From Planctomycetaceae bacterium (GTDB lineage Bacteria > Planctomycetota > Planctomycetia > Planctomycetales > Planctomycetaceae), in NCBI GenBank assembly GCA_020426505.1, contig JAGQPX010000235.1, forward strand, positions 1 through 41,035: a DNA stretch of 41,035 nucleotides. The letters are read 5' to 3'. The position numbers and the translations under genes are program-made. Every line of letters begins with the position of its first letter. Position 1 is the stretch's first letter. The notes under the pieces are model-generated. The model was given only the letters and a program-made list of their open reading frames with translations, did not search any database and was not told the origin of the DNA. Positions 7,928-15,383 of this stretch are shown piece after piece.

Positions 7928-9700
7928 TTACTCGTTATGGAGGGTGAAGCCGATGAACAGCGCTCCACCGTCATCGGGCACCGCGTACGATCCGTTCAGG
8001 CTGAAGTAATGGGCAATCTTGTCGAACTCGGGGAGTTGACTGAAGTCGATGTCCTCAATCTGGTCCCCGAGCCATCCTGACCGCAGCATTTCGTAGTAGG
8101 GACGCACCTGTCCCGAGGCCTTCGAGTAGGACATCATTGACGTTTGGCCCGGGAAGTGTGATGCAACCCTGCGGTAGTCTGCTGAGTTGGCCAGCGGCTC
8201 ACCCGCTCCATCGTCTCGGAGATAGCTTTCTAACAGCTGGACATCCGTTGCAAAGAAGAACTGACCTCGGGCAACGGCGATTCCCATCATTTGCGGGTCT
8301 CCCCCCTGGAAGTTCGGCATCTCCGCTTCGTAGATTGTCACATCGCGGAACTCGCGAGTCTCCACGTTGTCATCCAGCGAGGTTGCAATGCGATCAAGCA
8401 CGTCCTTCATTGTGTCTTCATTCGAAAGCTCCAATGCAAAGGCCATCGGCTGCACAGCGGCGTCCGAAGTCGCGGTGTCCTCACGGACATCGCCCAGGAA
8501 CTGAATTCGGCCGGTCAGCGAATCGATGACGTCGTCCTTGATGTGAATCATGGGACCGGCCTGGGCGAGCTGATCGACCAGATTGGCGAGCGTGCCGGGC
8601 GGCTGGAAGAAGTCGACCAGCGTCTCAACGGCCTTGTACGCCCCTTCGATATCCCAGTTCACACTTGAATAGGCAGACGCCGTGTCTGGAACCCAACGCG
8701 GAGGTTGTTGATCGACAGCAGGGAACTCAAAGATCTTCAGCACTCCGGAGATTGGCTGATCCAGGGCAAGATAGGTGCGTGAAACCGTGTCGTACTCGTC
8801 TGTCATCAGCGTTGCAGTTCCGCCGACGGCATGGATCTTGTCGATGCCCAGCACGGGCAGAAAGCCCATCACCATCGACAGCGGCACCTGACCCTGGTTG
8901 GCCTCGGGCATCGAGGCGATTGAACGAAACAGGTCGATCGGCGCGACATACCAACGCACCTGTGGATCAGCACTTTCGCCCGCCTGACATTTCTGCATCA
9001 GGCGGCTGTAGGTCGTGTCATCAGCGAAGCTGCCATCAGCCTCGCCGTCCCATCGTGTGAGCAGTTCATCAACAATGTCGACGCTGGACGATGCCACAAG
9101 GTATTGATCCTTGATGCAGTACACGAGCGTGGACGGCTCATCGTCGTCATCAGCATCTTCGTCAACGAAGGAATAGATCGTGACTTCTGTCTCCTGAATG
9201 GTCTCGACGGACCGTTCACCGTCTTCCTCTTCGAGCGCTTCCTGTGCACGTTCAAGGAGTGCATCAAGCGTCTCACGGTTGTCGCCGAAGTCCATCAGGA
9301 GGACGACCCCCAAGTCCTTCGCGGGAGGTTGAACGACCAAGTCCTTCGCGGGAGGTTGAACGACCGCGAAGGCGATCTCTCCATGAAAGAGCTTGAGCAA
9401 TTCGCTGGGTGGCAGGCCTAAATCGTCCTCAGCGTCTTCGGACACTTTGGCCCACCAGTCCTCAATCTCTTCGCGAACCGTTTGGAGCGATTCGTCCTGT
9501 AGCAGCCGCCCCATCGAGGTCTTCTGGAACTCGTTGTAGGCTTCAAGCGCATTCGGTACGGAGAAGAAGACCGTGGTCCCTTGAGGTAACCGGCGCTCGG
9601 CGGGAATTCCCTCGGCTGCGTTGAGTGTTGAGTCCATTCCCCAGGCGCAGAGGCAGAGTGCGGCTACGCTGACGATTCGACGCTGCAATGTGAGCATCAC
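7928..9700 (-). CDS. Secreted protein of unknown function with internal 9-residue tandem duplication
   Basis: A 590-residue exported protein. Residues about 1-29 form a signal peptide ending near LNAAEG, and the mature part opens with a PQGTTVFFSVPN motif reminiscent of DUF3352-like secreted proteins, though I cannot assign it. A strongly acidic stretch (EEEDGER ... DEDADDDDEP) occurs around residues 150-190. Residues 113-121 and 122-130 are identical (VVQPPAKDL twice), encoded by an exact 27-bp DNA duplication. There is no obvious catalytic motif and no TM helix after the signal. The start at 9700 is followed directly by the hydrophobic leader. Converges on cobA-hemD across a shared terminator. 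Confidence 0.8.
   Translation of the reverse strand: MMLTLQRRIVSVAALCLCAWGMDSTLNAAEGIPAERRLPQGTTVFFSVPNALEAYNEFQKTSMGRLLQDESLQTVREEIEDWWAKVSEDAEDDLGLPPSELLKLFHGEIAFAVVQPPAKDLVVQPPAKDLGVVLLMDFGDNRETLDALLERAQEALEEEDGERSVETIQETEVTIYSFVDEDADDDDEPSTLVYCIKDQYLVASSSVDIVDELLTRWDGEADGSFADDTTYSRLMQKCQAGESADPQVRWYVAPIDLFRSIASMPEANQGQVPLSMVMGFLPVLGIDKIHAVGGTATLMTDEYDTVSRTYLALDQPISGVLKIFEFPAVDQQPPRWVPDTASAYSSVNWDIEGAYKAVETLVDFFQPPGTLANLVDQLAQAGPMIHIKDDVIDSLTGRIQFLGDVREDTATSDAAVQPMAFALELSNEDTMKDVLDRIATSLDDNVETREFRDVTIYEAEMPNFQGGDPQMMGIAVARGQFFFATDVQLLESYLRDDGAGEPLANSADYRRVASHFPGQTSMMSYSKASGQVRPYYEMLRSGWLGDQIEDIDFSQLPEFDKIAHYFSLNGSYAVPDDGGALFIGFTLHNE
9311..9364. repeat. Exact 27-bp tandem duplication in a coding region
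   Basis: Positions 9311-9337 and 9338-9364 are identical base for base. The unit is a multiple of three, so the reading frame is kept and nine residues are repeated. Identity at third codon positions as well points to a recent duplication. Confidence 0.95.
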
Positions 9701-9767
9701 ATGTTCCTATTTCATCAAAGTCGAGAGGCCACTCGCACGATGCTTGTGGCGACAAATAAGTCGATCC

Positions 9768-9785
9768 ACGCGACGAACGTCGCGT
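9768..9785. promoter_or_regulatory. Candidate operator: 8-bp inverted repeat with 2-bp spacer
   Basis: ACGCGACG and CGTCGCGT flank a central AA. It lies 68-85 bp upstream of the secreted protein's start codon on the minus strand and about 270 bp from the aminopeptidase. The close, perfect arms suit a dimeric regulator, but no regulator gene is nearby. Confidence 0.35.
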
Positions 9786-9989
9786 CTCCGTTGAAGTGGC
9801 TGAGATTGTAGCGGTCCGCCATCGGGCTGCCCAGTGGGGTCTCTCACGAACTAACCAGGCCAGCATGCTTGACCGCCACCCGTGAGGCTTCCTTTCGGTG
9901 CTGAACCCGACCACGTACAATTCCCGCTCAGACGTACCTGAACTACGTCCATCGGGTGTCATAGGATCAACAAAATCCGGGATTTCTCT

Positions 9990-10023
9990 GACGGCTGACG
10001 CACGGAGCGTCACGCAAGCCGTC
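9990..10023 (+). promoter_or_regulatory. Leader hairpin upstream of M29 aminopeptidase
   Basis: GACGGCT (9990-9996) pairs with AGCCGTC (10017-10023), and inside it GACGC (9997-10001) pairs with GCGTC (10007-10011). Only a 5-nt bulge interrupts the stem. It ends 32 bp before the GTG start, so it would lie in the 5' UTR if transcription starts upstream. Confidence 0.4.
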
Positions 10024-10055
10024 GAACGTTCCGAGAGGAGAACAGGAGAACAATC

Positions 10056-11168
10056 GTGCACGACCCGCGTGTCGACAAGCTGGCGGAGACGCTGTTGGAC
10101 CACAGTTGTCAGATTCAGTCCGGCGAGAATGTCCTGATCGACGCCTACGATCTGCCGGACCCTCAGCTTGTCTGTCGCCTGATCGAGATGGCGGCTGAGC
10201 GAGGGGCGACCCCATTTGTCAACTGGAAGTGCAATGCCGTGCAACGATCGCTGTTCAACACGGCGACCGAGGCGGGGATGAAACTGGCCGGAGAGTTTGA
10301 CATGGCCGTCATGAAGAACATGCAGGCGTACATCGCGATTCGCGGCGCAGCAAACAGCAGTGAACTGAGCGACGTGCCGTCAGAAAAACTCGACCTGTAT
10401 CAACAGCACTGGTGGCGACCGGTCACTGACATCCGCGTGAATCACTCGAAGTGGGTCGTGCTGCGATATCCGACTCCGTCGATGGCGCAGTCTGCGAAAA
10501 TGAGCACCCCCGCGTTCGAGGAATTCTTCTTCAAGGTCTGCACTGCTGACTACGCCCAAATGGAGAAGAATCAGGAGCCGCTCAAGCGGCTGATGGAACA
10601 GACGGACGAGGTCCACATCACGGGGCCTGGCACCGATCTCACGTTTTCAATCAAGGACATTCCGGTCATCCCCTGCAACGGGCGTCGGAACATTCCTGAT
10701 GGCGAGGTCTTCACCGCCCCTGTGCGAGACAGCGTCAATGGCACCATCACCTACAACACGTCCTCGCTGTACCAGGGGACCGTGTTCGACGGCATCACGT
10801 TCGAGTTCTCGAATGGCCAAATCGTCAAAGCGGACTGTCGCAACGAGCCGGAGCGTCTGAACAGCATCCTCGACAGCGACGACGGAGCCCGCTTCATCGG
10901 CGAGTGGTCGCTGGGCTGTAACAACTTCATCAAATCGCCCATGCTGGACACCCTCTTCGACGAGAAGATCGGAGGCTCGCTGCACCTCACTCCTGGTCAA
11001 GCGTACGAAACAGCCGACAATGGCAACCGCAGCCGCGTTCACTGGGACCTCGTGCTGATCCAGACTCCCGAGTATGGCGGCGGAGAGATTCACTTCGACC
11101 GTAAGCTCATCCGCAAGGACGGTCGATTTCTGCTCGATGACCTGCAACCGCTCAACTTGGGACTTTAG
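10056..11168 (+). CDS. M29 family aminopeptidase
   Basis: A 370-residue thermophilic-metalloprotease-type (peptidase M29, AmpS/aminopeptidase T-like) enzyme that removes N-terminal residues from peptides. The opening DKLAETLLDHSCQIQSGENVLI is typical. The metal ligands expected for the family are visible: Glu in GEVFTAP (near 216), Glu in FIGEWSLGCN (near 282), His in SLHLTPGQAY (near 309), and His and Asp in VHWDLVL (near 328). The length is normal. The start is GTG at 10056, supported by a GGAGAACAGGAG stretch just upstream; the start codon is unusual but the N-terminus matches the family. It is probably cytoplasmic, since no signal peptide is seen. It is followed by a NagD-like phosphatase on the same strand after 310 bp. 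Confidence 0.9.
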   Translation: MHDPRVDKLAETLLDHSCQIQSGENVLIDAYDLPDPQLVCRLIEMAAERGATPFVNWKCNAVQRSLFNTATEAGMKLAGEFDMAVMKNMQAYIAIRGAANSSELSDVPSEKLDLYQQHWWRPVTDIRVNHSKWVVLRYPTPSMAQSAKMSTPAFEEFFFKVCTADYAQMEKNQEPLKRLMEQTDEVHITGPGTDLTFSIKDIPVIPCNGRRNIPDGEVFTAPVRDSVNGTITYNTSSLYQGTVFDGITFEFSNGQIVKADCRNEPERLNSILDSDDGARFIGEWSLGCNNFIKSPMLDTLFDEKIGGSLHLTPGQAYETADNGNRSRVHWDLVLIQTPEYGGGEIHFDRKLIRKDGRFLLDDLQPLNLGL

Positions 11169-11478
11169 TCAGGTTCTCTCCTGCATGCTCGACGTGCGAT
11201 GTCTGCACGTGATGTAGGCGTGTTTTGATTCGATCCCAGCGAATCAGGCCCCACGAAGGTGCCCGACGTGTGTTGGCATGGAACTTGCGGTCTGGTTCTG
11301 CCGCCGAGCTGCCCGGCGGCTTCGTGAGAACTTCACGGAGGTCCATCACGAACCTGAACAGACACCGGGCACAACACCCGCTGGTGAACGCGCTCTCACC
11401 TCCTCGATGAAAAAAGATCATCGAGCCTTCACACGACACTCTGACGAACGACCGATCCGGTCATAGGGAGCAATACAA
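11169..11478. other. Intergenic region with three short inverted repeats
   Basis: Three hairpin-forming pairs lie between the aminopeptidase and the NagD-like gene: ACGTGC/GCACGT at 11192-11210 (24 bp after the stop, with TGTTTT about 10 bases later, a weak terminator candidate); GCCGCCG/CGGCGGC at 11300-11320; and CTCGATG/CATCGAG at 11403-11425 with an A-rich loop, 54 bp before the next start. AGGGAG at 11465-11470 is the Shine-Dalgarno for the next gene. No ORF is convincing. Confidence 0.5.
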
Positions 11479-12324
11479 ATGAGCAAGGGTTTTCTGATCG
11501 ACATGGATGGCGTGATCTACCGGGGGAGCGAGATGATCCCTGGTGCGGACGTGTTCATCAATATGCTTCTGAGCCGCAGGATTCCGTTCCTGTTTCTCAC
11601 CAACAACAGTCAACGCACACGCAGAGACGTGGCGACCAAACTTTCGCGCATGGGCATCCCCGCCACGGAGAAGCATGTGTTCACCTGTGCGATCGCCACC
11701 GCACGTTTTCTGGCCAATCAGTCCCCTGGTGCGACCGCATACGTGATTGGCGAAGGCGGGCTGCTGAATGCACTGCATACCAACGGGTTCTCAATCGTCG
11801 ACAGTCACCCGGAGTACGTGGTCGTCGGCGAGGGGCGAACCGTCAATCTGGAGATGCTGGAGACGGCGGTCCAGATGATCCTCGACGGAGCCAAGCTCAT
11901 CGCCACGAATCTCGACCCCAACTGTCCGACGAAGAACGGCACACGGCCTGGTTGCGGTGCGACGGTCGCGTTTCTGGAGGCCGCGACAGGATTCAAAGCC
12001 CTCAGTGTCGGCAAGCCAAGCCCCGTGATGATGCGGGAGGCACGCAAAGAAATCAGTCTGCAAACGTCCGAAACCATCATGATCGGCGACACGATGGAGA
12101 CTGACATCCTTGGCGGCGTGCAGATGGGATACCGCACGGTGCTCGCCTTGTCCGGTGGCACGTCTCGTGAAGACCTTGCGAAATACGCATACCGGCCGGA
12201 CATCGTCGTCGAGTCGGTCTTCGACCTCTGCGAGTCCCCCAAGCGGCTGGACGAGTTAGTCCCCAGCATGGATCGCTCTGATGACTCCGCTCAGCACACC
12301 CACCAGTGGCATCTGGCTCAGTGA
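11479..12324 (+). CDS. HAD-IIA (NagD-like) phosphatase
   Basis: A 281-residue haloacid-dehalogenase subfamily IIA hydrolase. Motif I is FLIDMDGVIYRG at residues 5-16 (nucleophile and general-acid Asp8 and Asp10), motif II is FLTNNSQ near 38, the motif III Lys lies in VGKPSPVMM near 178, and motif IV is MIGDTMETDILGG near 200. Family members dephosphorylate sugar phosphates, nucleotides or glycolate phosphate; the substrate here cannot be read from sequence. The start ATG has AGGGAG eight bases upstream. A terminator follows at 12358. No cofactor or partner is evident in the neighbours. Confidence 0.9.
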   Translation: MSKGFLIDMDGVIYRGSEMIPGADVFINMLLSRRIPFLFLTNNSQRTRRDVATKLSRMGIPATEKHVFTCAIATARFLANQSPGATAYVIGEGGLLNALHTNGFSIVDSHPEYVVVGEGRTVNLEMLETAVQMILDGAKLIATNLDPNCPTKNGTRPGCGATVAFLEAATGFKALSVGKPSPVMMREARKEISLQTSETIMIGDTMETDILGGVQMGYRTVLALSGGTSREDLAKYAYRPDIVVESVFDLCESPKRLDELVPSMDRSDDSAQHTHQWHLAQ

Positions 12325-12357
12325 GCGAGCGATTGTCGCGGTGAGAAGCTGAATTCG

Positions 12358-12401
12358 GTGAGTCGAGTTGTTATCGTCCGTGTCTCGATCACGACTTTTT
12401 T
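12358..12401 (+). terminator. Intrinsic terminator after the NagD-like gene
   Basis: GTGAGTCGAG (12358-12367) pairs with CTCGATCAC (12384-12392) with one bulged base. GAC and six T follow (12396-12401). It starts 33 bp after the NagD-like stop and ends only 23 bp before the ATG of the next gene, so it could also act as an attenuator for that gene. Confidence 0.6.
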
Positions 12402-12424
12402 ACTCATCCGGATTCTTACTCGAT

Positions 12425-13705
12425 ATGTCTCAGCCACTACTGTTCTACGTTCTCACAGCGGTCACCATGTCCCTCGGCTGGGCGCTCCGCGGTACGATTG
12501 GCGGCGGTCCGGTCGGGGCGATGATCCCTGGTGCGATGGTCATGCTCTGCCTGTGCCATCTGCTGGGGTTCAAACGGCGGGTGGCGATCGCAGCGGCACT
12601 GGGAACCATCGGCATCGGACTGGGGGGGCAGGTGACGTATGGTCAGACGATCGGGTTCGCTCGCTTTCCTGAAACGATGTTGTGGGGCGAACTGGGTATG
12701 ACGATCAAAGGCGCCATGTGGGGTCTCTCAGGCGGCGTGCTCGTCGGACTGGGGCTCATGCATTCCAAGTACAAGCCCTCACAGATCCTCATCGGGCTCG
12801 TGTTGATGCTCATCGGCACGGCAGTCGGCCATTCGCTGGTCGATGAGCCGAAGCTGCTGTACTTCTCTGATCCAGACAATAAGCCTCGTGAGGAGATCTG
12901 GTTCGGACTGACTCTGGGAGCAACATTCCTGGTCGCGTGGTTGCTCGTGTTGGGGCGAGAGAGGGTCTCCTCGGTGATTGCCCTGTGCGGCATGTTGGGA
13001 GGCGCAGCCGGTTTTGGTGGCGGCGGGCTGTTCTTCGTCTTGGGGAGCTATCTCGGCAACGAATGGTCGTCATGGCCGTGGTGGAAAATGAAGGAGTTCA
13101 CCTTCGGACTACTGTACGGACTGGGACTTGCGATCGGATGTTACTGGTTCCGCAACGAGATTCGGGAGGCAGACGGATCCGGAGTTGACCGGACGGAAGT
13201 CCCTCTCGTGCCGACGTCAACTTTGATGACGATCCTTGCGGGCATCGCAGTCGTGTTCGGCGGGATGTACTTCCAGTTCACGATTCCCTATCGGGCCATG
13301 TTCTCGGTCGTGGGAGCCGCCCTCATCGGTATCTCGATCTTCTCGGTCCCGCTGGCCTGGCACGTCGCCCTCAGCATGACAATCGTCGGCTTCCTGCGTG
13401 ACAGTCTCTACCGATTTGCTCCGTCCGAATGGACGGACTCACTGGCATTCGCCTGGGCTCTGGTATTGGGGATCACAGTTGTCGTCGTGTCAGTGGTGAC
13501 GCTGCTTATCCGAAGCCGTGCAAGTTCACGATCGCTACTGCTCGGGCTGACATGGCTTGGAACAGCATTCGCCTTGATCAAAACCGGAATCCCCGAATTG
13601 ACGCCCGGGATGCACCTGTTTGTTCCGGGATTGTTCCTTCTGCAGTCGATCATGGTGACCGCCATGCTGGCCACAATGCCTTCACCAGACGACACACCTG
13701 CGTAA
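12425..13705 (+). CDS. Polytopic membrane protein of unknown function
   Basis: A 426-residue protein with roughly ten hydrophobic helices spread over its whole length. It begins MSQPLLFYVLTAVTMSLGWALRGTIGGGPVG, a glycine-rich first segment that looks like a packed helix or re-entrant loop, and has another Gly-rich run (GGAAGFGGGGLFF) in the middle. A cytoplasmic or external loop around residues 240-255 is charged (READGSGVDRTEV). I do not recognise a transporter family. The ATG at 12425 puts the start just after the terminator T-run; an upstream start at 12368 would lie inside the hairpin. Either the promoter is very close or the gene is controlled by read-through. Confidence 0.75.
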   Translation: MSQPLLFYVLTAVTMSLGWALRGTIGGGPVGAMIPGAMVMLCLCHLLGFKRRVAIAAALGTIGIGLGGQVTYGQTIGFARFPETMLWGELGMTIKGAMWGLSGGVLVGLGLMHSKYKPSQILIGLVLMLIGTAVGHSLVDEPKLLYFSDPDNKPREEIWFGLTLGATFLVAWLLVLGRERVSSVIALCGMLGGAAGFGGGGLFFVLGSYLGNEWSSWPWWKMKEFTFGLLYGLGLAIGCYWFRNEIREADGSGVDRTEVPLVPTSTLMTILAGIAVVFGGMYFQFTIPYRAMFSVVGAALIGISIFSVPLAWHVALSMTIVGFLRDSLYRFAPSEWTDSLAFAWALVLGITVVVVSVVTLLIRSRASSRSLLLGLTWLGTAFALIKTGIPELTPGMHLFVPGLFLLQSIMVTAMLATMPSPDDTPA

Positions 13706-13961
13706 CCGTCGAAAGCCCCTGACGTTTGCGGTGTCCGTGCTGGAGTCGATAATCGGATTCCTTGACCGCAACCGTGCAGTAAGACGGTGGAGTCGCGGAG
13801 AGGTGGCATGGAGCACGTATCTCCGATAGAACTCATCAACGTCGGCACTCATCGTGTCGGCGGAGACAATGATGTTTACGGTGGGATCACTCCGCGATTC
13901 CTCCGAGTCTCTGCGACTCCGCGGTGCAGAAAACATAGACCTGCTCATAGGACGGACACTG

Positions 13962-14738
13962 ATGGACACAATCAAAGCACGACTGGCTCGTGGGGAACGG
14001 GTGATGACGTTCGGGTTCGGACGCATGTTCCATCACAACCTCATCCAGTTGATCGGCATGCGGGGCGGGTTTCAGGGATTCTGGATCGACCATGAGCATG
14101 TGGGGCTGACGGTCCGTGAGATGGAGGTCGCTGCCGTCGCGGGTCGCAGTGTGGGGCTGGACTGTTTTGTGAGGATCGCACCAACCGATTATGCAATGGT
14201 CACACGCTGCCTGGAGTCGGGCGCGAGCGGCGTGATGGCGGCACAGATTCACTCTGCTGAGCAGGCGGAGGAGTTTGTCCGTTGGGCGAAGTTCGCACCG
14301 CGTGGCGTGCGAGGTCTTAACGTCAGCGGCTACGACGGAGACTTCGGAGGTTTGCCCGCGAATGGGTTCACGGAAAGGGCGAATCGTGACACGTTCGTCG
14401 CGATCCAGATTGAGACCATCGGTTCGTTGGAAGAGTGTGAGGCGATCGCTGCCATTGACGGGGTTGATCACCTGTTTGTGGGACCGTCGGACCTGAGTCA
14501 GGCGTTGGGCGTGACCGGGCAGTTCATGCACCCGAAGTGCACGGCTGCGATTGAGCGAGTGGGGAAAGCCTGTCAGTCAGCGGGCATCAGTTGGGGAGCC
14601 GTCACCCCGACGCCGGAGCATGCCGCGATGCTGGTTGAGAATGGTTGCCAGTTACTCTCGCCCGTGAGTGATGTGCGCGTGGTGAGCGCCGGAATCGCGA
14701 CATTGAAGCAGCAGTTTGCAGACTGGTTCGACAGGTGA
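13962..14738 (+). CDS. HpcH/HpaI aldolase family protein
   Basis: A 258-residue class-II pyruvate aldolase-like enzyme. Expected active-site features are present: His in WIDHEHVGLT (general base region), Arg in CFVRIAPTDY (pyruvate-binding region), metal-ligand Glu in IQIETIGSLEE, and Asp in HLFVGPSDLSQALG. Family members split or form 2-keto-3-deoxy acids, giving pyruvate and an aldehyde; the true substrate is not predictable. The ATG at 13962 has AGGAC eight bases upstream and fits the family start; a start at 13854 would add 36 residues without homology. The N-terminal MDTIKARLARGERVMTFGFGRM is a normal opening. No pathway neighbours lie alongside. Confidence 0.88.
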   Translation: MDTIKARLARGERVMTFGFGRMFHHNLIQLIGMRGGFQGFWIDHEHVGLTVREMEVAAVAGRSVGLDCFVRIAPTDYAMVTRCLESGASGVMAAQIHSAEQAEEFVRWAKFAPRGVRGLNVSGYDGDFGGLPANGFTERANRDTFVAIQIETIGSLEECEAIAAIDGVDHLFVGPSDLSQALGVTGQFMHPKCTAAIERVGKACQSAGISWGAVTPTPEHAAMLVENGCQLLSPVSDVRVVSAGIATLKQQFADWFDR

Positions 14739-14780
14739 TCCGCCTCGCAGCTTGCAAAGCGGACCACGACAATCGTTGAC

Positions 14781-15023
14781 TCAAGCAACGTCAATGTCGT
14801 TCGTCAACGTATAGTGTTCGATCTCATCGAGAGCGGCATGAGTGGCGAGTTGTTTGACATAATACGTCGGAGCGATCCCCCTCAGGATGACGTCCTGCCC
14901 TTGAACATTCACCTGAAGGTCCTTCACCCGCGCGGCTGTTCGCAGGTTGACGATCCGTTGCACACGGTCGCAGAGAGGTGTGAGAGGACACTCGATGGTG
15001 TTGTGACGCAATTGAAGCCCCAT
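14781..15023 (-). CDS. Small BON-like domain protein
   Basis: An 80-residue protein starting at the ATG at 15023, chosen because AAGGAGG lies directly upstream, one of the best Shine-Dalgarno sites in the window. A longer frame from 15131 is open but lacks such a site. Residues about 17-76 (VQRIVNLRTAARVKDLQVNVQGQDVILRG then a helix and EHYTLTNDIDV) fit a single BON-type alpha/beta module: helix, two strands around VILRG, helix, strand. BON domains bind membranes or other envelope components in larger proteins. There is no signal peptide, so this one appears cytoplasmic. The BON call is a pattern judgement. Confidence 0.6.
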   Translation of the reverse strand: MGLQLRHNTIECPLTPLCDRVQRIVNLRTAARVKDLQVNVQGQDVILRGIAPTYYVKQLATHAALDEIEHYTLTNDIDVA

Positions 15024-15383
15024 GCATTCCTCCTTGATGGGATTCGCTTCAGATGATCTGAAGCCAGTCAGGTTGAGGAGAGTTCCGTTCAACAACCGGA
15101 ACTTGACCGCATCATTCTTCCTTGAGGGCAAATCTACGATGCAATCTCAGCGGGAAACAAGCGATGTCTCCTTCGTCATTCTCCGTGGGGATCAATTTAA
15201 CGGCACTTGTCCGTCACGTCAAACAATTGTTTGAAGAATGCGTTAACTCTGGACGAGCCAAGACAGTAAAGTCGATGAGTCAATCCTCGAATGTTCCCGA
15301 CGGACCGGGACCACGGGGCTCTTGTATTCTGGAAAGAGGTATCGAGAACTCTCCTGCTGTTGGTAATCTGGCGACCGAATCGC
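15024..15383. other. Divergent promoter region, BON-like gene / glnE
   Basis: These 360 bp hold a perfect 16-bp palindrome at 15219-15234 (separate entry). No sigma-54 type GG-N10-GC element is evident in front of glnE. No gene is supported. Confidence 0.5.
15219..15234. promoter_or_regulatory. Perfect 16-bp palindrome, candidate operator of glnE
   Basis: TCAAACAATTGTTTGA reads the same on both strands with no spacer. It is A/T-rich in a GC-rich region, lies 150 bp before the glnE start and about 195 bp from the divergent BON-like gene. This is the form expected for a dimeric repressor or activator site. Confidence 0.5.

Larger units (their letters stand above)
9701..10055. other. Divergent promoter region, secreted protein / M29 aminopeptidase
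   Basis: These 355 bp hold two inverted repeats listed separately: a near-palindrome at 9768-9785 and a leader hairpin at 9990-10023. AGGAG at about 10041-10046 lies upstream of the GTG start of the aminopeptidase. No gene is supported here. Confidence 0.5.

Noticed and set aside
11225..11240. T-arm-like TTCGATCCC, possible tRNA
   Set aside because: No acceptor stem, anticodon arm or D-arm can be placed around it.
15195..15225. Possible sigma-54 promoter before glnE (GGCAC)
   Set aside because: The required GC at the -12 position with correct spacing is missing.
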